From Lachnospiraceae bacterium (GTDB lineage: Bacteria; Bacillota; Clostridia; Lachnospirales; Lachnospiraceae): 64,000 bases of DNA. The stretch spans positions 1 to 64,000 of the forward strand of contig JAILGL010000071.1 in assembly GCA_024696825.1 (NCBI GenBank). The letters are read 5' to 3'. The notes below the pieces were generated by a model. That model had not been told where the DNA came from, made no database searches, and worked only from the letters and a program-made list of their open reading frames with translations. Made by a program: the position numbers and the translations under genes. Within the stretch, counting starts at the first letter, position 1, and every line of letters begins with the position of its first letter. Shown here piece after piece: positions 47,401 to 56,691 of this stretch.

Positions 47401-49302
47401 AAAATTAACTCTTCCTTCATTAGCGTTATTTCTGTCACCTTTAGAAAGACTTATGGTAGCAGTTTTCCATATACCATTAAGAGCGCCATCCTGATTTACC
47501 GTAAACACTCCATCTGCAGAGAAAATCTGTACATTAGCTGTTAAATCCGGCCGGTCTTTTTCTACTCCATTTGAAACCTCTACTATCCTTGCGTAGATTA
47601 CACGGGAATCACCAGGACAGATAGTGTCACCAAAATCCTTATAAATCCTCATTTGATAGGATTTATTATCCTTTTCCTTCCCGCCTTCAGCTGCTGTGGC
47701 ACCTGCTACTCCTGCTCCTGCAGCCATGGCACCTGCTGCACCTTTTACTATAAAATATGGTATTTCAGAAATTGCTTCTCCAGCTTGATTTCCTGCATCC
47801 GAAAACTTAAATACATCAGTTCCTTCTTTTTTATGAACCGACAAATCTATATTCATGGAAAGACTATAATCTCCCTCGCCATAGAATTTAGAATCACTGT
47901 GGTAACGGATACTAAATTTTATATTTTGTCTTGATTTATCCTTTTTAACCTTATATACCATAGTATGGGTATCACCATTAACAGCATTTTTAAAATCTCT
48001 ATCACCATATAATATTTCAAAGCTGTATTCCTCTACGGGTTTATCCTGAATATATTCTCCTGAAACATAATTATTATAACAGGTACCGCTTATTTTTCTT
48101 CCCATACTTTCTATAAAATCGGGTCCCACCTGTTCGCCTTTAGTAGACTTTGGATAATAAAGAGTATATTCTATCTCTATTCTGTCTCCCTCATTAACAT
48201 CCATTTCACAATCCCAGCCATCAAAGGAGCTGGCACACCAATTCATGGTTTTAAGCTCGTGATTACTTTTAATCTCATATCCAATGGCAAAACTACTTTG
48301 CTTTTCTGTAAGTTCTGCGTTATCTACCACCTGGCGAAGAACACCCTTTTTAGCTCTTGGATTCTTTGAGGCTTCAGGACTTATAGTACTTTCACCAGAG
48401 GCCTCGGCACTTGCAACAATTATATTAAAAGGCAACATAATCTGACCTGCAAGAAGCATAAATACAGCTAAAAGAGCAAGTGGTTTATTCATACCCTTAG
48501 TGGCCACAGATAAAATAATTCCAACTATAAGAAAGATTATTCCAAGAATTAAATGTGTCCATCTAAAAGGAATAACAGCTACAGGAATTGAAAGAGTAAA
48601 GCCAAGAGTTAAACCTGCAAGAAGACCCTGGATTTTATCATTTCCAAATGATTCTTTAGCATTAACTCCCTGTCCTTTATTACTATTCTTTTTATTACCA
48701 AACAAACCAAGGATTCTTCTAATAAGTCCATTTCCCTGTCCAATAGCCTTAAGGCTTACAAATATACCTGAAAAACCTATGGCAATACCTCTAAGGGAAC
48801 CATAGCCGCTAAAGAACATATATAGAATAAGGCCTACACCTGCACCTGCAAGCATAAGCCCAATGTTTTTTCCCTTAATTACTTCACCTGAAAAAATATT
48901 CTTCGCACCATTTTTAATGCCCTTTAAACCTGTAATAAGACTGATAAAGCCCATACAAACAAAGCCTCTTCCAAGGAAGCCGCCTAATTTTTTTATGAGT
49001 CCGGTTCTAAAACCACCCTCAAAATATGTGATATATCTAAGTATTTTTGTAAGGAAATTATAATGTCCGGTTCTTGACAGTATTAATAATAAAAACCATA
49101 TACCGGCAAGTACAGCGCCCACTATAACCTTAGTTAAAAGGCTGGATTTCTTTGTTTTTAACACTCCAAATAAAGCCATTTGTTCCTTTGGAAATTCCAA
49201 AGCTCCCATCTCTCCGGGAGCCTTAGAAGCATTAACCGTAAAGGCTTGCATAGCTTTATTCACTGAATTAAAAGACTGATTTGGCATATTTCCCATAAGC
49301 AT
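44416..49302 (-). CDS. Very large (1628 aa) multi-domain membrane/surface protein of unknown function
   Basis: N-terminal polytopic region (to ~aa 300), extracellular beta-rich middle, then two Gly/Ala-rich hydrophobic segments and a long helical C-terminus with TGMDIDISPR and YDHIMETKLGGYKNNATELMKC. Confidence 0.7.
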   Translation of the reverse strand: MLMGNMPNQSFNSVNKAMQAFTVNASKAPGEMGALEFPKEQMALFGVLKTKKSSLLTKVIVGAVLAGIWFLLLILSRTGHYNFLTKILRYITYFEGGFRTGLIKKLGGFLGRGFVCMGFISLITGLKGIKNGAKNIFSGEVIKGKNIGLMLAGAGVGLILYMFFSGYGSLRGIAIGFSGIFVSLKAIGQGNGLIRRILGLFGNKKNSNKGQGVNAKESFGNDKIQGLLAGLTLGFTLSIPVAVIPFRWTHLILGIIFLIVGIILSVATKGMNKPLALLAVFMLLAGQIMLPFNIIVASAEASGESTISPEASKNPRAKKGVLRQVVDNAELTEKQSSFAIGYEIKSNHELKTMNWCASSFDGWDCEMDVNEGDRIEIEYTLYYPKSTKGEQVGPDFIESMGRKISGTCYNNYVSGEYIQDKPVEEYSFEILYGDRDFKNAVNGDTHTMVYKVKKDKSRQNIKFSIRYHSDSKFYGEGDYSLSMNIDLSVHKKEGTDVFKFSDAGNQAGEAISEIPYFIVKGAAGAMAAGAGVAGATAAEGGKEKDNKSYQMRIYKDFGDTICPGDSRVIYARIVEVSNGVEKDRPDLTANVQIFSADGVFTVNQDGALNGIWKTATISLSKGDRNNANEGRVNFKFFGKGGTYTNSVRFFIDDPAIKLNQPNIALLACDRRGAYVGFKIFGMDLNTCKINVKMNKGSSYTAAWIKSDNKDAPNVYFAILNDINEEPGDNGTYETNVLTITVSDKDRILEESIDVYRVTEGLNFSADRIACYRLRKKESMGKQVQDLDRNDFTMSFTKVNAYILRYDEEKREVYYKPAEVEFNFEEPKEDERTKNPEEELSVMERVMELGLNYRRTNITDSMSEYTFFCEKAFLESPHRYHIVLKGRAIGEDPLDSLGNELKVVTKKHVLLESQPYRQGLECATEEDMRIQEYINELDSFIYSTAFNFMDTDEYGNPKTILGHLDSFKQSIFTKLAPYTSMLDIMLEGYDYHYGYDTLQLALIRHQIDWTIEYHKKNVLSERQRMLEKIQETAHHDANSFLITLSAAFTQINEKYIDTWGGIALRMAAGALTGGASEAIFLTMDVNKAVYQSNEHKLLSDRSLGKSMLAGSVPIFIEVVSAGVMKVGVNTIVSLPAGVKADLGKWASKQTGKFVQKIPKSIRGLANCPKKFYKWASLRKEELLSLHYDPKSKCLIYYQAAKGCDTAVDKAAGTAFKYIRGSKGGVKSPVSTLKGLAHDAAELRASAVYKNYKKAVDAFNANPTPEAEAVMKRAYFDMQQDSLAINKLNMGSRTGEAIEKGVRKADKYIEMFNRNQNDYLKAPSEDLIKDNLLEEALKKGYRKEDIEVFYATGNKTAANLKTGMDIDISPRIKTKDGKVIYFSQADTDNAVAKAWSKTTGTSYDDAKELIAKYKGRAVTPEDPEYYQQINKVLTGGDISDEALEMNMKEGMYKMTHEYDKAQKLFEEVVSDPSRLKNASKELEDVLSRNLPKEGLSKDAKALMNGAEAQVECIHQVDKIRDIYENYNIKGKAMGNADAIGDKQRVFGKLSKQVENQGVNHINLGEYDHIMETKLGGYKNNATELMKCAKEATVSARGLNEAATKKVANNLGHGAVAGVTGAINSSINNNK

Positions 49303-49366
49303 TACCCCTCTCTTATAAATGCTTTTACCTTCGAATAAATAACCTTTTAATTATCAATGAAATTCT

Positions 49367-50650
49367 TTATCGTCTTACCAAAATCACATAGTCTTTCTCT
49401 CCGGATTCCCACTGAAATAGTCCAAAGGCATACTGCTTACCCTTATAAGAAATAAATTTATCCATTGTAAGCTGATTTCCTTTTAAGGTCTTCTTTTTAT
49501 TTTTCCATTTACAATCTTCATAGCCGTTACCCTTTTCCTTATAGGACTTTCCTTTTTCATCATGATAAATCCACCAGTCCATTTTAACCTCGGCACCTGA
49601 CAGATTATTATTATTTTTAATTACAACATTAAACATTCTATCGCCATCAGTATGATATTTACCCTTGGCGCCTATCATCATAGCCTTCCATCCACCTTGA
49701 ACCAGTAGCGGATTATTAATTCTTTTAGCCTTCTTTTTCTTACAAAAAGCCTTTAATTTCTTTTTGTATTTCTTTGAATAATACATTTTATAATACCACT
49801 CAAAATCGCCTATATTCGGCTTTCTCTTAGTGGACATTCTCTTGGCAGTTTTTCTCGCTGCCTTATCAGCCTTAGCTTTCTTTTCCTTTGCAATCTGAGC
49901 CTTTGATTTCTTAGGCTTTTCAGGCTTATTATCAGGCTTACTGGTGTCCTTACCTGTATTAGGATCAATGGACGCACTTGGCAATGGACTATGACTGCTA
50001 ATAATACCGGACTTTTTAATATCATCTCCAAGCTTCTTAACCTTAGGCTTAATTACAAATTTGAATAAGGCAAATATTCCTGCCCCCAATAAAAGTAAGA
50101 TAATTAGAAATATGAGAAATGCTTTAAGACAGCCTCCTCCCTTTTTCTTAGGAGCTCCCTGCTGATATACTCTCACATTGCCATAAGGGCCCTGTGGTGG
50201 CATCTGATTTCCTCTCATATATGGATTCTGTTGTGGTGGCATCTGATTCCCCTGATTATATGGGTTTTGCTGTGGTGACATCTGATTCCCCTGATTATAT
50301 GGGTTCTGATGTGGTGGCACCTGATTCCCCTGATTATATGGGGTTTGCTGTGGTGGCACCTGATTTCCCTGATTATATGGGTTTTGCTGTGGTGGCACCT
50401 GATTCCCCTGATTATATGGATTCTGCTGTGGTGGCACCTGATTTCCTTGATTATAGGAATTCTGCTGTGGCACGCTATGTGGCGTATTTTGCTGCACACT
50501 TTGTGGCTTACTCTGAGGCGCACTTTGCTCTGGTGCAGACTGAGTTGTAACACTCTCTACATTACTCTCTTCAATATTTATGGATGCACCACACCTGTCA
50601 CAAAACGGCATTCCATCCGGTAATTGAACTCCACACTTAGGACATTTCAT
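49367..50650 (-). CDS. Zinc-ribbon membrane protein with Asn/Gln/Pro tandem repeats
   Basis: MKCPKCGVQLPDGMPFCDRCG zinc ribbon; repeated NPYNQGNQVPPQQ; one TM helix; Lys-rich C-terminal domain. Confidence 0.8.
   Translation of the reverse strand: MKCPKCGVQLPDGMPFCDRCGASINIEESNVESVTTQSAPEQSAPQSKPQSVQQNTPHSVPQQNSYNQGNQVPPQQNPYNQGNQVPPQQNPYNQGNQVPPQQTPYNQGNQVPPHQNPYNQGNQMSPQQNPYNQGNQMPPQQNPYMRGNQMPPQGPYGNVRVYQQGAPKKKGGGCLKAFLIFLIILLLLGAGIFALFKFVIKPKVKKLGDDIKKSGIISSHSPLPSASIDPNTGKDTSKPDNKPEKPKKSKAQIAKEKKAKADKAARKTAKRMSTKRKPNIGDFEWYYKMYYSKKYKKKLKAFCKKKKAKRINNPLLVQGGWKAMMIGAKGKYHTDGDRMFNVVIKNNNNLSGAEVKMDWWIYHDEKGKSYKEKGNGYEDCKWKNKKKTLKGNQLTMDKFISYKGKQYAFGLFQWESGEKDYVILVRR
50208..50466. repeat. 39-bp coding tandem repeat (about 6-7 copies)
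   Basis: Repeated unit like TGATTCCCCTGATTATATGGGTTCTGATGTGGTGGCACC. Confidence 0.9.
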
Positions 50651-50706
50651 ATATCTACCCTCTCTTTCGCTTTTATTTGTTCATAGGGGGTACGGGCTTT
50701 TACCAC
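50647..50706 (-). CDS. Possible 19-codon ORF (GTG start) overlapping the zinc-ribbon start by ATGA
   Basis: (M)VKARTPYEQIKAKERVDI*, SD-like GGTGA 7 nt upstream of the GTG; TGA overlaps the ATG of the downstream gene. Confidence 0.35.
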   Translation of the reverse strand: MVKARTPYEQIKAKERVDI

Positions 50707-50869
50707 TAAGCTTTCACCGTATAAATACAGTTAAAAACCTAAATTCAAGTATTTATTAATCAGTCCGTTTTTAGATAAAAATCCCGCATTCAATTTTTCT
50801 CGTAATAATTATTAAAATTATAACATACATTTATCCATATTACAACCAAACAACCCCATTTACAGCCGT

Positions 50870-50920
50870 AAAAAAAAGACTCTTAAAACTATCTTTTAAA
50901 GAAGGTCTTAAGAGCCTTGT
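50870..50920 (-). terminator. Intrinsic terminator downstream of hslO
   Basis: Minus GGCTCTTAAGACC...TTTTAAGAGTC followed by TTTTTTTT. Confidence 0.8.
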
Positions 50921-50974
50921 AGCATTTAATATTAATTAGTATTTAAGTAGTAAAACATTCCTTTACAACTTAAT

Positions 50975-51847
50975 TTAGAGCTTAAAATATTCCTTTAATC
51001 TTTTAGGTGTAAAGGAGAATTTCTTTCCACAAAATCTACAGGAGGTTTCTACATCCTGTCCCTCCTTTATAAGACTTAAAATCTCGGTTTCACCCATTCC
51101 TGTTATGGCATCTAAAACCTTCTGTTCACTGCAGTCACAGGCAAATGAAACTGGCATGTTATCGTTAACAACAGGCTCTAAATCTCTTAAAAGAAATTCG
51201 CACATTTTCTCAGGTGTCTCATATTCAAGAAGCATATTGGTAACTGAATCCACACCTGTAAGATTCTTTTCAAGAGCTGATATAGTCTCCTCCTTAACTC
51301 CCGGCATAAGCTGAATTATAAAGCCTCCTGCCACCTTTACGAAGTTGGCCTTATCCATTAAAACCCCAAGACCTACTGAGGATGGCACCTGCTCAGAGGT
51401 TGCAAAATAATAGGTTATATCCTCAGCAATTTCTCCAGAAACTATATCAACACTGGAGTTATAAGGCTCCTTCATACCTGTATCTCTAATTACATTTAAA
51501 ATACCATGGCCAACTGCACCACTTACATCAAGCTTATGCTTTTCATTTGCAGGAAGTATAACCAAAGGATTTCTAACAAAGCCCTTAACATGACCAATGC
51601 TGTCCGCTGTTACACAGATAGCACCAATAGGACCATCACCATTAATATTTACAGTAATTCTGTCCTCCTCTGATTTCATCATGCTTCCCATCATAACTGT
51701 AGCAGTAAGAAGTCTTCCAAGAGCCGCTGTAACTACAGGGCTTGTTCCATGTATTTTTCTTGCTTTTTCAACGAGATCTGTAGAGCGGGTTCCAAAGAAT
51801 CTTATTTCTCCATTGGCCGCCGTACCTCTAATCATATAATCTGCCAT
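50975..51847 (-). CDS. hslO: Redox-regulated chaperone Hsp33
   Basis: C-terminal CDCSEQKVLDAITGMGETEILSLIKEGQDVETSCRFCGKKFSF zinc motif; GRLLTATVMMGSMMKSEEDRITVNINGDGPIG. Confidence 0.96.
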   Translation of the reverse strand: MADYMIRGTAANGEIRFFGTRSTDLVEKARKIHGTSPVVTAALGRLLTATVMMGSMMKSEEDRITVNINGDGPIGAICVTADSIGHVKGFVRNPLVILPANEKHKLDVSGAVGHGILNVIRDTGMKEPYNSSVDIVSGEIAEDITYYFATSEQVPSSVGLGVLMDKANFVKVAGGFIIQLMPGVKEETISALEKNLTGVDSVTNMLLEYETPEKMCEFLLRDLEPVVNDNMPVSFACDCSEQKVLDAITGMGETEILSLIKEGQDVETSCRFCGKKFSFTPKRLKEYFKL

Positions 51848-52695
51848 TATTTATCTCCTAAATACTTCTTAACCCTTTCAAGATTTTCTTTACCGACTTT
51901 TCTTCCCACCATATAAGCCTTAAGCACATTGTCAGGGTCATGCTCCACTCTTCCGATAGGGAGCTTTTCATCAGGCTGTAACACTATACATTTACCCTGT
52001 TTTTCCATATATCTTACATATTTTAAGGTTTTATTATAAACGTTATGCCTGTCATAAACAGCCTTTACAAACTCAGGATACTCCTTATAAACCTTCTTCA
52101 TAACAGGAGCAAGCTGATTTTTCTTCTTAACAAAATGTGGCGGCTGAGTGAGAATAACTATATTCTTATCATATCCTTTATGTATAAAAAATCTTAATGG
52201 AATGGAATCTGAAACTCCACCGTCTAAAAGCTTTCTCCCTCCTACCTCAACCATCTTGGCAGCAAGAGGCATGGAAGCTGAAGCCTTTAACCATTTAAAA
52301 TTCTCCTCATGAAGTACATTAACCTTTTTATAAACAGCCTTACCTGTTTCTAAATCTGTACAAACCACATAAAAATCCATAGGATTTTCCTTATAGGTCT
52401 CATAGTCAAATAAATCATATTCATTTGGAATCTTATTATATGCAAAATCCTCATTAAAAAGCTCTCCTGTCTTAAATAATGACCTAAAACTTACATATTC
52501 CGGATCATCACAAAAGGCAAGATTATATCTGATACTTCTTCCTATCTGTTTTGATTTATAATTGCAGCCAAAGCAGGCACCGGCAGAAACACCGATTGCA
52601 CCGTCAAAATCTACTCCGGCTTCCATAAGCACATCTGTTACACCGGCGGTAAATAAACCTCTCATGGCACCGCCTTCCATTACTAAACCCTTCAT
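51847..52695 (-). CDS. Patatin-like phospholipase family protein
   Basis: GLVMEGGAMRGLFTAGVTDVL, GAIGVSAGACFG, LLDGGVSDSIPL. Start trimmed to MKGLVMEGG. Confidence 0.93.
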   Translation of the reverse strand: MKGLVMEGGAMRGLFTAGVTDVLMEAGVDFDGAIGVSAGACFGCNYKSKQIGRSIRYNLAFCDDPEYVSFRSLFKTGELFNEDFAYNKIPNEYDLFDYETYKENPMDFYVVCTDLETGKAVYKKVNVLHEENFKWLKASASMPLAAKMVEVGGRKLLDGGVSDSIPLRFFIHKGYDKNIVILTQPPHFVKKKNQLAPVMKKVYKEYPEFVKAVYDRHNVYNKTLKYVRYMEKQGKCIVLQPDEKLPIGRVEHDPDNVLKAYMVGRKVGKENLERVKKYLGDK

Positions 52696-52810
52696 AATGC
52701 ATACTCCTTTCAGCAAACCTTTATAAATACGTACTTTCTAATCTGCTCCATAAACGCATGTGAACATTTTATATTTATAAGTATGAAATGTCAAATTTAT
52801 AGGATTTTTC

Positions 52811-52840
52811 TTGCATAAGCCACGTCACATAGAGTATAAT
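52811..52840 (+). promoter_or_regulatory. Promoter for DUF1836-glmS-SseB genes
   Basis: TTGCAT (52811-52816)-N18-TATAAT (52835-52840). Confidence 0.6.
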
Positions 52841-52891
52841 ACCATTTATAGTCGCACGTCGATATTTATGATGATTAAGGGGTAATTATTC

Positions 52892-53569
52892 ATGAAAAAC
52901 GAAAACACAGAACAGACAGATATAAAGAAGGAAATACTGGAGCTTTTAAAGACTCTTCAAGGTATTGATTATGTTACACCTGACGCCATTCCAAACATCG
53001 ATTTATATATGGATCAGGTCACTACGTTTATGAATGAGCATTTAAAATCTTCAAAAAGGCATAGAGATGACAAGCTTCTTACTAAAACCATGATTAATAA
53101 CTATACTAAGAACAATCTCCTGCCGCCGCCAATTAAGAAGAAATATTCCAAGGAGCATATGCTACTCCTTATATTTATATATTATCTTAAGAATTTCCTT
53201 TCCATAAATGATATTCAGAAGATAATCGAACCTTTAACTGAGAAGTTTTATAAAAATGATGATTCAGAAATCTCACTTGCTGAGATTTATAACAGGGTTG
53301 TTCCTGTGGAAGAAAAAAATACCAAGCCTCAGGTAAAGGATATTATTAATAAGCTTAAGGTTTCCACAGAAGCCTTTGAGGATATTAAAAATCCTGAAGA
53401 CAAGGAGCTTCTTACAGATTTTATGTTTATCTGTACCCTAAGCTTTGACATCTATCTTAAGAAAACCTTAATTGAAAGTATCATTGACAATAAGCTTTCA
53501 AAATACGGTCTTGAAGAAGAGGTTGAAAAGCCAAAAAAAGAGAAAAAAGAAAAGAAGGATACTAAATAA
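52892..53569 (+). CDS. DUF1836 domain protein
   Basis: LTKTMINNYTKNNLLPPPIKKKYSKEHMLLLIFIYYLKNFLSINDIQKII. Confidence 0.85.
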   Translation: MKNENTEQTDIKKEILELLKTLQGIDYVTPDAIPNIDLYMDQVTTFMNEHLKSSKRHRDDKLLTKTMINNYTKNNLLPPPIKKKYSKEHMLLLIFIYYLKNFLSINDIQKIIEPLTEKFYKNDDSEISLAEIYNRVVPVEEKNTKPQVKDIINKLKVSTEAFEDIKNPEDKELLTDFMFICTLSFDIYLKKTLIESIIDNKLSKYGLEEEVEKPKKEKKEKKDTK

Positions 53570-53611
53570 ATAATTTCTAAATATAAAAACAATTTTGGAG
53601 GATATTATAAT

Positions 53612-55435
53612 ATGTGTGGAATTATAGGATTTACAGGAAATGTTGATGCTAAGGACATTCTTATCGATGGTCTTACCTCACTTGAATACAGAGGTTATGA
53701 CAGTGCCGGAATCTCCTACTTTACTAAAAATGGAATTCAGACAGTTAAGACTGTTGGAAAGGTATCAATTCTCAAGGATAAGGTAAACAGTGAGCATTCA
53801 GCTGATGCAACCAAATGTGGTATAGGACATACACGCTGGGCTACTCACGGAGGAGTTAATAAGACCAATGCTCACCCACATCGCTTTGGACGTGTAACCT
53901 TAGTACATAATGGTATTATTGAAAACTACACAGAGCTTAAGGAAGAGTTTGCAAAGGAAGGAAAGACCCCTGTAAGTGATACCGATTCAGAAATCGCTGC
54001 AATGGTTATAGATTCCTGTTATAAAACCAATCCAATCAGTGCCATTAAAAAGGCAGTTAAAAAGCTTGTAGGTGCTTATGCACTTTGCATAATGTTTGAT
54101 GAGCATCCGGGTAAGATATATGCTATCAGAAAGGGAAGTCCATTAGTTGCAACCTCTACTAAAAATGGTTCAGTAATAGCTTCTGACATGGTTGCAATTA
54201 TTAAATATTCCAAGGATTATTTCGTACTCCCAGAGCATCACATTGCTACCATTACAGCTAAAAGCATTAAGATAAATGACCTTGATTCTAATGAGGTTGA
54301 GCCTGATATGCTTCATGTTAACTGGGATATGACAGCAGCTCAGAAGGACGGCTATGAGTACTTCATGTTAAAGGAAATTCATGAACAGCCTCAGGCCCTT
54401 ACTAATACCATCCTTCCAAGAATTAAGGATGGCCTTGTAGATTTCTCAGCAGATAATGTTCCTGACAGCTTATTTGATGGTATTAATGCCATAACCATAG
54501 CAGCCTGTGGAACTGCCATGCATGCAGGCCTTATAGGGAAAAGTCTTTTAGAAAAATATGTCCGCATACCTGTAACAGTAGAAATCGCTTCTGAGTTCAG
54601 ATATAAGGATCCTATCGTAGATGAAAAAACTCTTGTAATTATAGTATCTCAGTCAGGGGAAACTGCTGATACCAGAGAGGCTATTAATATAGCACATAAG
54701 AAGGGTGCAAAAACTCTTGCCATAGTAAATGTTAAGGGCTCAAGCATAGCCAGAGAAAGTGATTATGTTCTCTATACCCATGCAGGTCCTGAAATCGCTG
54801 TTGCAAGTACCAAGGCTTATATTGTGCAGATGGCAGTTATGTACCTTCTCACCTTTAAGCTTGCGGTTTTAAAAAATACCCTTCCAACTAACAATGTAAG
54901 AAAATTAGTTTCTACTCTCCTTACCATTCCTGATTATGTAGATAACATTTTATCCAGTGATAAGGTAATTGAGAAAATCAGTAAGCGTCTTGTAAATGCA
55001 GAGAGCCTTTTCTTCATCGGTAGAGGTCTTGATTACTCACTCTCCATGGAGGGTTCACTTAAGCTTAAGGAAATAAGCTACATTCACTCTGAGGCCTATG
55101 CAGCAGGTGAATTAAAGCACGGAACCATCTCACTTATAACTGATAACGTTCCTGTAATCGCTATAGCTACTCAGAAGGATGTATTTTCAAAGACCTTAGC
55201 TAACATTGAGGAAGTACGTACCAGAGGTGCATTTGTAATAATGGTTACTACCAGCGATGCAGCCGTAAATGTATCCCTTTGTGATCATATTCTTTCTCTT
55301 CCTGAGATTGACGATGCATTTACCCCATTTGGTGCAGCTGTAATGCTTCAGTTCCTTGCATATTATACTTCTTATGCAAAGGGCTTAAATGTAGATCAGC
55401 CTCGTAACTTAGCTAAGAGCGTTACTGTAGAATAA
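53612..55435 (+). CDS. glmS: Glutamine--fructose-6-phosphate aminotransferase
   Basis: MCGIIGFTGNVDAKDILIDGLTSLEYRGYDSAGIS, SQSGETADTREAI, LNVDQPRNLAKSVTVE. Confidence 0.98.
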   Translation: MCGIIGFTGNVDAKDILIDGLTSLEYRGYDSAGISYFTKNGIQTVKTVGKVSILKDKVNSEHSADATKCGIGHTRWATHGGVNKTNAHPHRFGRVTLVHNGIIENYTELKEEFAKEGKTPVSDTDSEIAAMVIDSCYKTNPISAIKKAVKKLVGAYALCIMFDEHPGKIYAIRKGSPLVATSTKNGSVIASDMVAIIKYSKDYFVLPEHHIATITAKSIKINDLDSNEVEPDMLHVNWDMTAAQKDGYEYFMLKEIHEQPQALTNTILPRIKDGLVDFSADNVPDSLFDGINAITIAACGTAMHAGLIGKSLLEKYVRIPVTVEIASEFRYKDPIVDEKTLVIIVSQSGETADTREAINIAHKKGAKTLAIVNVKGSSIARESDYVLYTHAGPEIAVASTKAYIVQMAVMYLLTFKLAVLKNTLPTNNVRKLVSTLLTIPDYVDNILSSDKVIEKISKRLVNAESLFFIGRGLDYSLSMEGSLKLKEISYIHSEAYAAGELKHGTISLITDNVPVIAIATQKDVFSKTLANIEEVRTRGAFVIMVTTSDAAVNVSLCDHILSLPEIDDAFTPFGAAVMLQFLAYYTSYAKGLNVDQPRNLAKSVTVE

Positions 55436-55468
55436 AACTAATGAAATATAAAGGAGGCATGTTAACAC

Positions 55469-56377
55469 ATGGCTGACGTTAGAAAACTAATGATGGATTT
55501 AAAGGCTAATCCATGTAAGGAAACCATAGATAATCTTGTAAAAGAGTTACATAATATAGAACTCTATCTTCCGGTTGTAGTAAAGGATCCGGAGGATAAG
55601 GAGTCCATTAGAATCATTAATGAAACTCATAAAATATCCGAAGGAACTACCATTAATCCTGCAGTAGTTATAACTCAGGATGGAAAGAAATTTCTTTCAG
55701 CCTTTACGTCCACTGAGGATTTTGAGAAGACTGAGGGCTATACTGAAACCTATCAGGGATATATAACTGTAGACTTTAATTTCTGCATGAAGATATCTGC
55801 TGAAACAGAGGATATAGAGGCTCTTGTAATTAATCCATTTACAGAAAATGTTATTTTAAATATATCCAAGAATCCACCGGGACAGGAAGCAAATGAAGCT
55901 CCTGCTAATGATATGGATCCTAATCTTCAGGTAAGACAGCACCTTGAAATAAGAATTCTTCCATATAACATTTTCAATTCTGAAAACTTTTTACAGGCAC
56001 TTAAGGAAGATGGAGAAAACCTTTTGGCACAGATGTATAGCGAGTTATACAAGAAGGATACCAAGCTTAAATCTCCATTTAGCCCAAGCGATTTTGATAT
56101 TATGAATCTTAATATAGATGAAAATGTAAGCATAACAAGAATTACCATGCCAAACCCGGGAAATGTACCTGCTATGGCAAAAAGAGTATTTATAGCAAAT
56201 AATCCTGAAACTGATGAAAAGGTTTATTATGCTATAGTAACAGACCCTAATAACGACCAGCTTTTCGCCCTTTATAAGGACGGAAAATCTGTTAATCTTG
56301 GAAATGCACCGGAAGAGGTTGTAGAGCTTAATACAGTTATTGACTGTTTTAAAGAATATATGAACGGAGGTAAATAA
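55469..56377 (+). CDS. SseB-family protein
   Basis: ELHNIELYLPVVV...KKFLSAFTSTEDFEK...IEALVINPFTENVILN. Confidence 0.75.
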   Translation: MADVRKLMMDLKANPCKETIDNLVKELHNIELYLPVVVKDPEDKESIRIINETHKISEGTTINPAVVITQDGKKFLSAFTSTEDFEKTEGYTETYQGYITVDFNFCMKISAETEDIEALVINPFTENVILNISKNPPGQEANEAPANDMDPNLQVRQHLEIRILPYNIFNSENFLQALKEDGENLLAQMYSELYKKDTKLKSPFSPSDFDIMNLNIDENVSITRITMPNPGNVPAMAKRVFIANNPETDEKVYYAIVTDPNNDQLFALYKDGKSVNLGNAPEEVVELNTVIDCFKEYMNGGK

Positions 56378-56378
56378 A

Positions 56379-56657
56379 ATGGCAAATATTTTAGATCAGA
56401 TGGCAGATGCCTTAACAGAGGCAGGACAGACAGTAGGCACAAAGCTTAAGGAAACTAAGGATATAACAGCACTTAAAGCTAAGCTTCATTCTCATGAAAA
56501 AACTCTTAATAAGGCTTATTTACAGCTTGGAAAAGATTATTATAATGCACATAAGGATGATGCAGAAAACGCTTCTAATGAGACCTTTAAGACCATTGAG
56601 AAGGAAATTAAAGAGGTAAATGAACTTAAGGCCTGCATTGACAATATTAAAAACTAA
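56379..56657 (+). CDS. Small coiled-coil protein of unknown function
   Basis: Starts 2 nt after the SseB stop; helical KLKETKDITALKAKLHSHEKTLNKAYLQLGKDYY. Confidence 0.65.
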   Translation: MANILDQMADALTEAGQTVGTKLKETKDITALKAKLHSHEKTLNKAYLQLGKDYYNAHKDDAENASNETFKTIEKEIKEVNELKACIDNIKN

Positions 56658-56691
56658 ATAGGTTTAAATAAATATTTATATTAAACCATTA

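Noticed and set aside
50194-50623. Plus- and minus-strand ORFs of 104-118 aa across the 39-bp repeats (and resemblance to a CRISPR array)
   Set aside because: Open frames are by-products of a repeat whose length is a multiple of 3. Units are directly contiguous with no unique spacers and are in frame with the zinc-ribbon protein, so not CRISPR.
53570-53611. glmS ribozyme upstream of glmS
   Set aside because: Only 42 nt separate DUF1836 and glmS, too short for the ribozyme.
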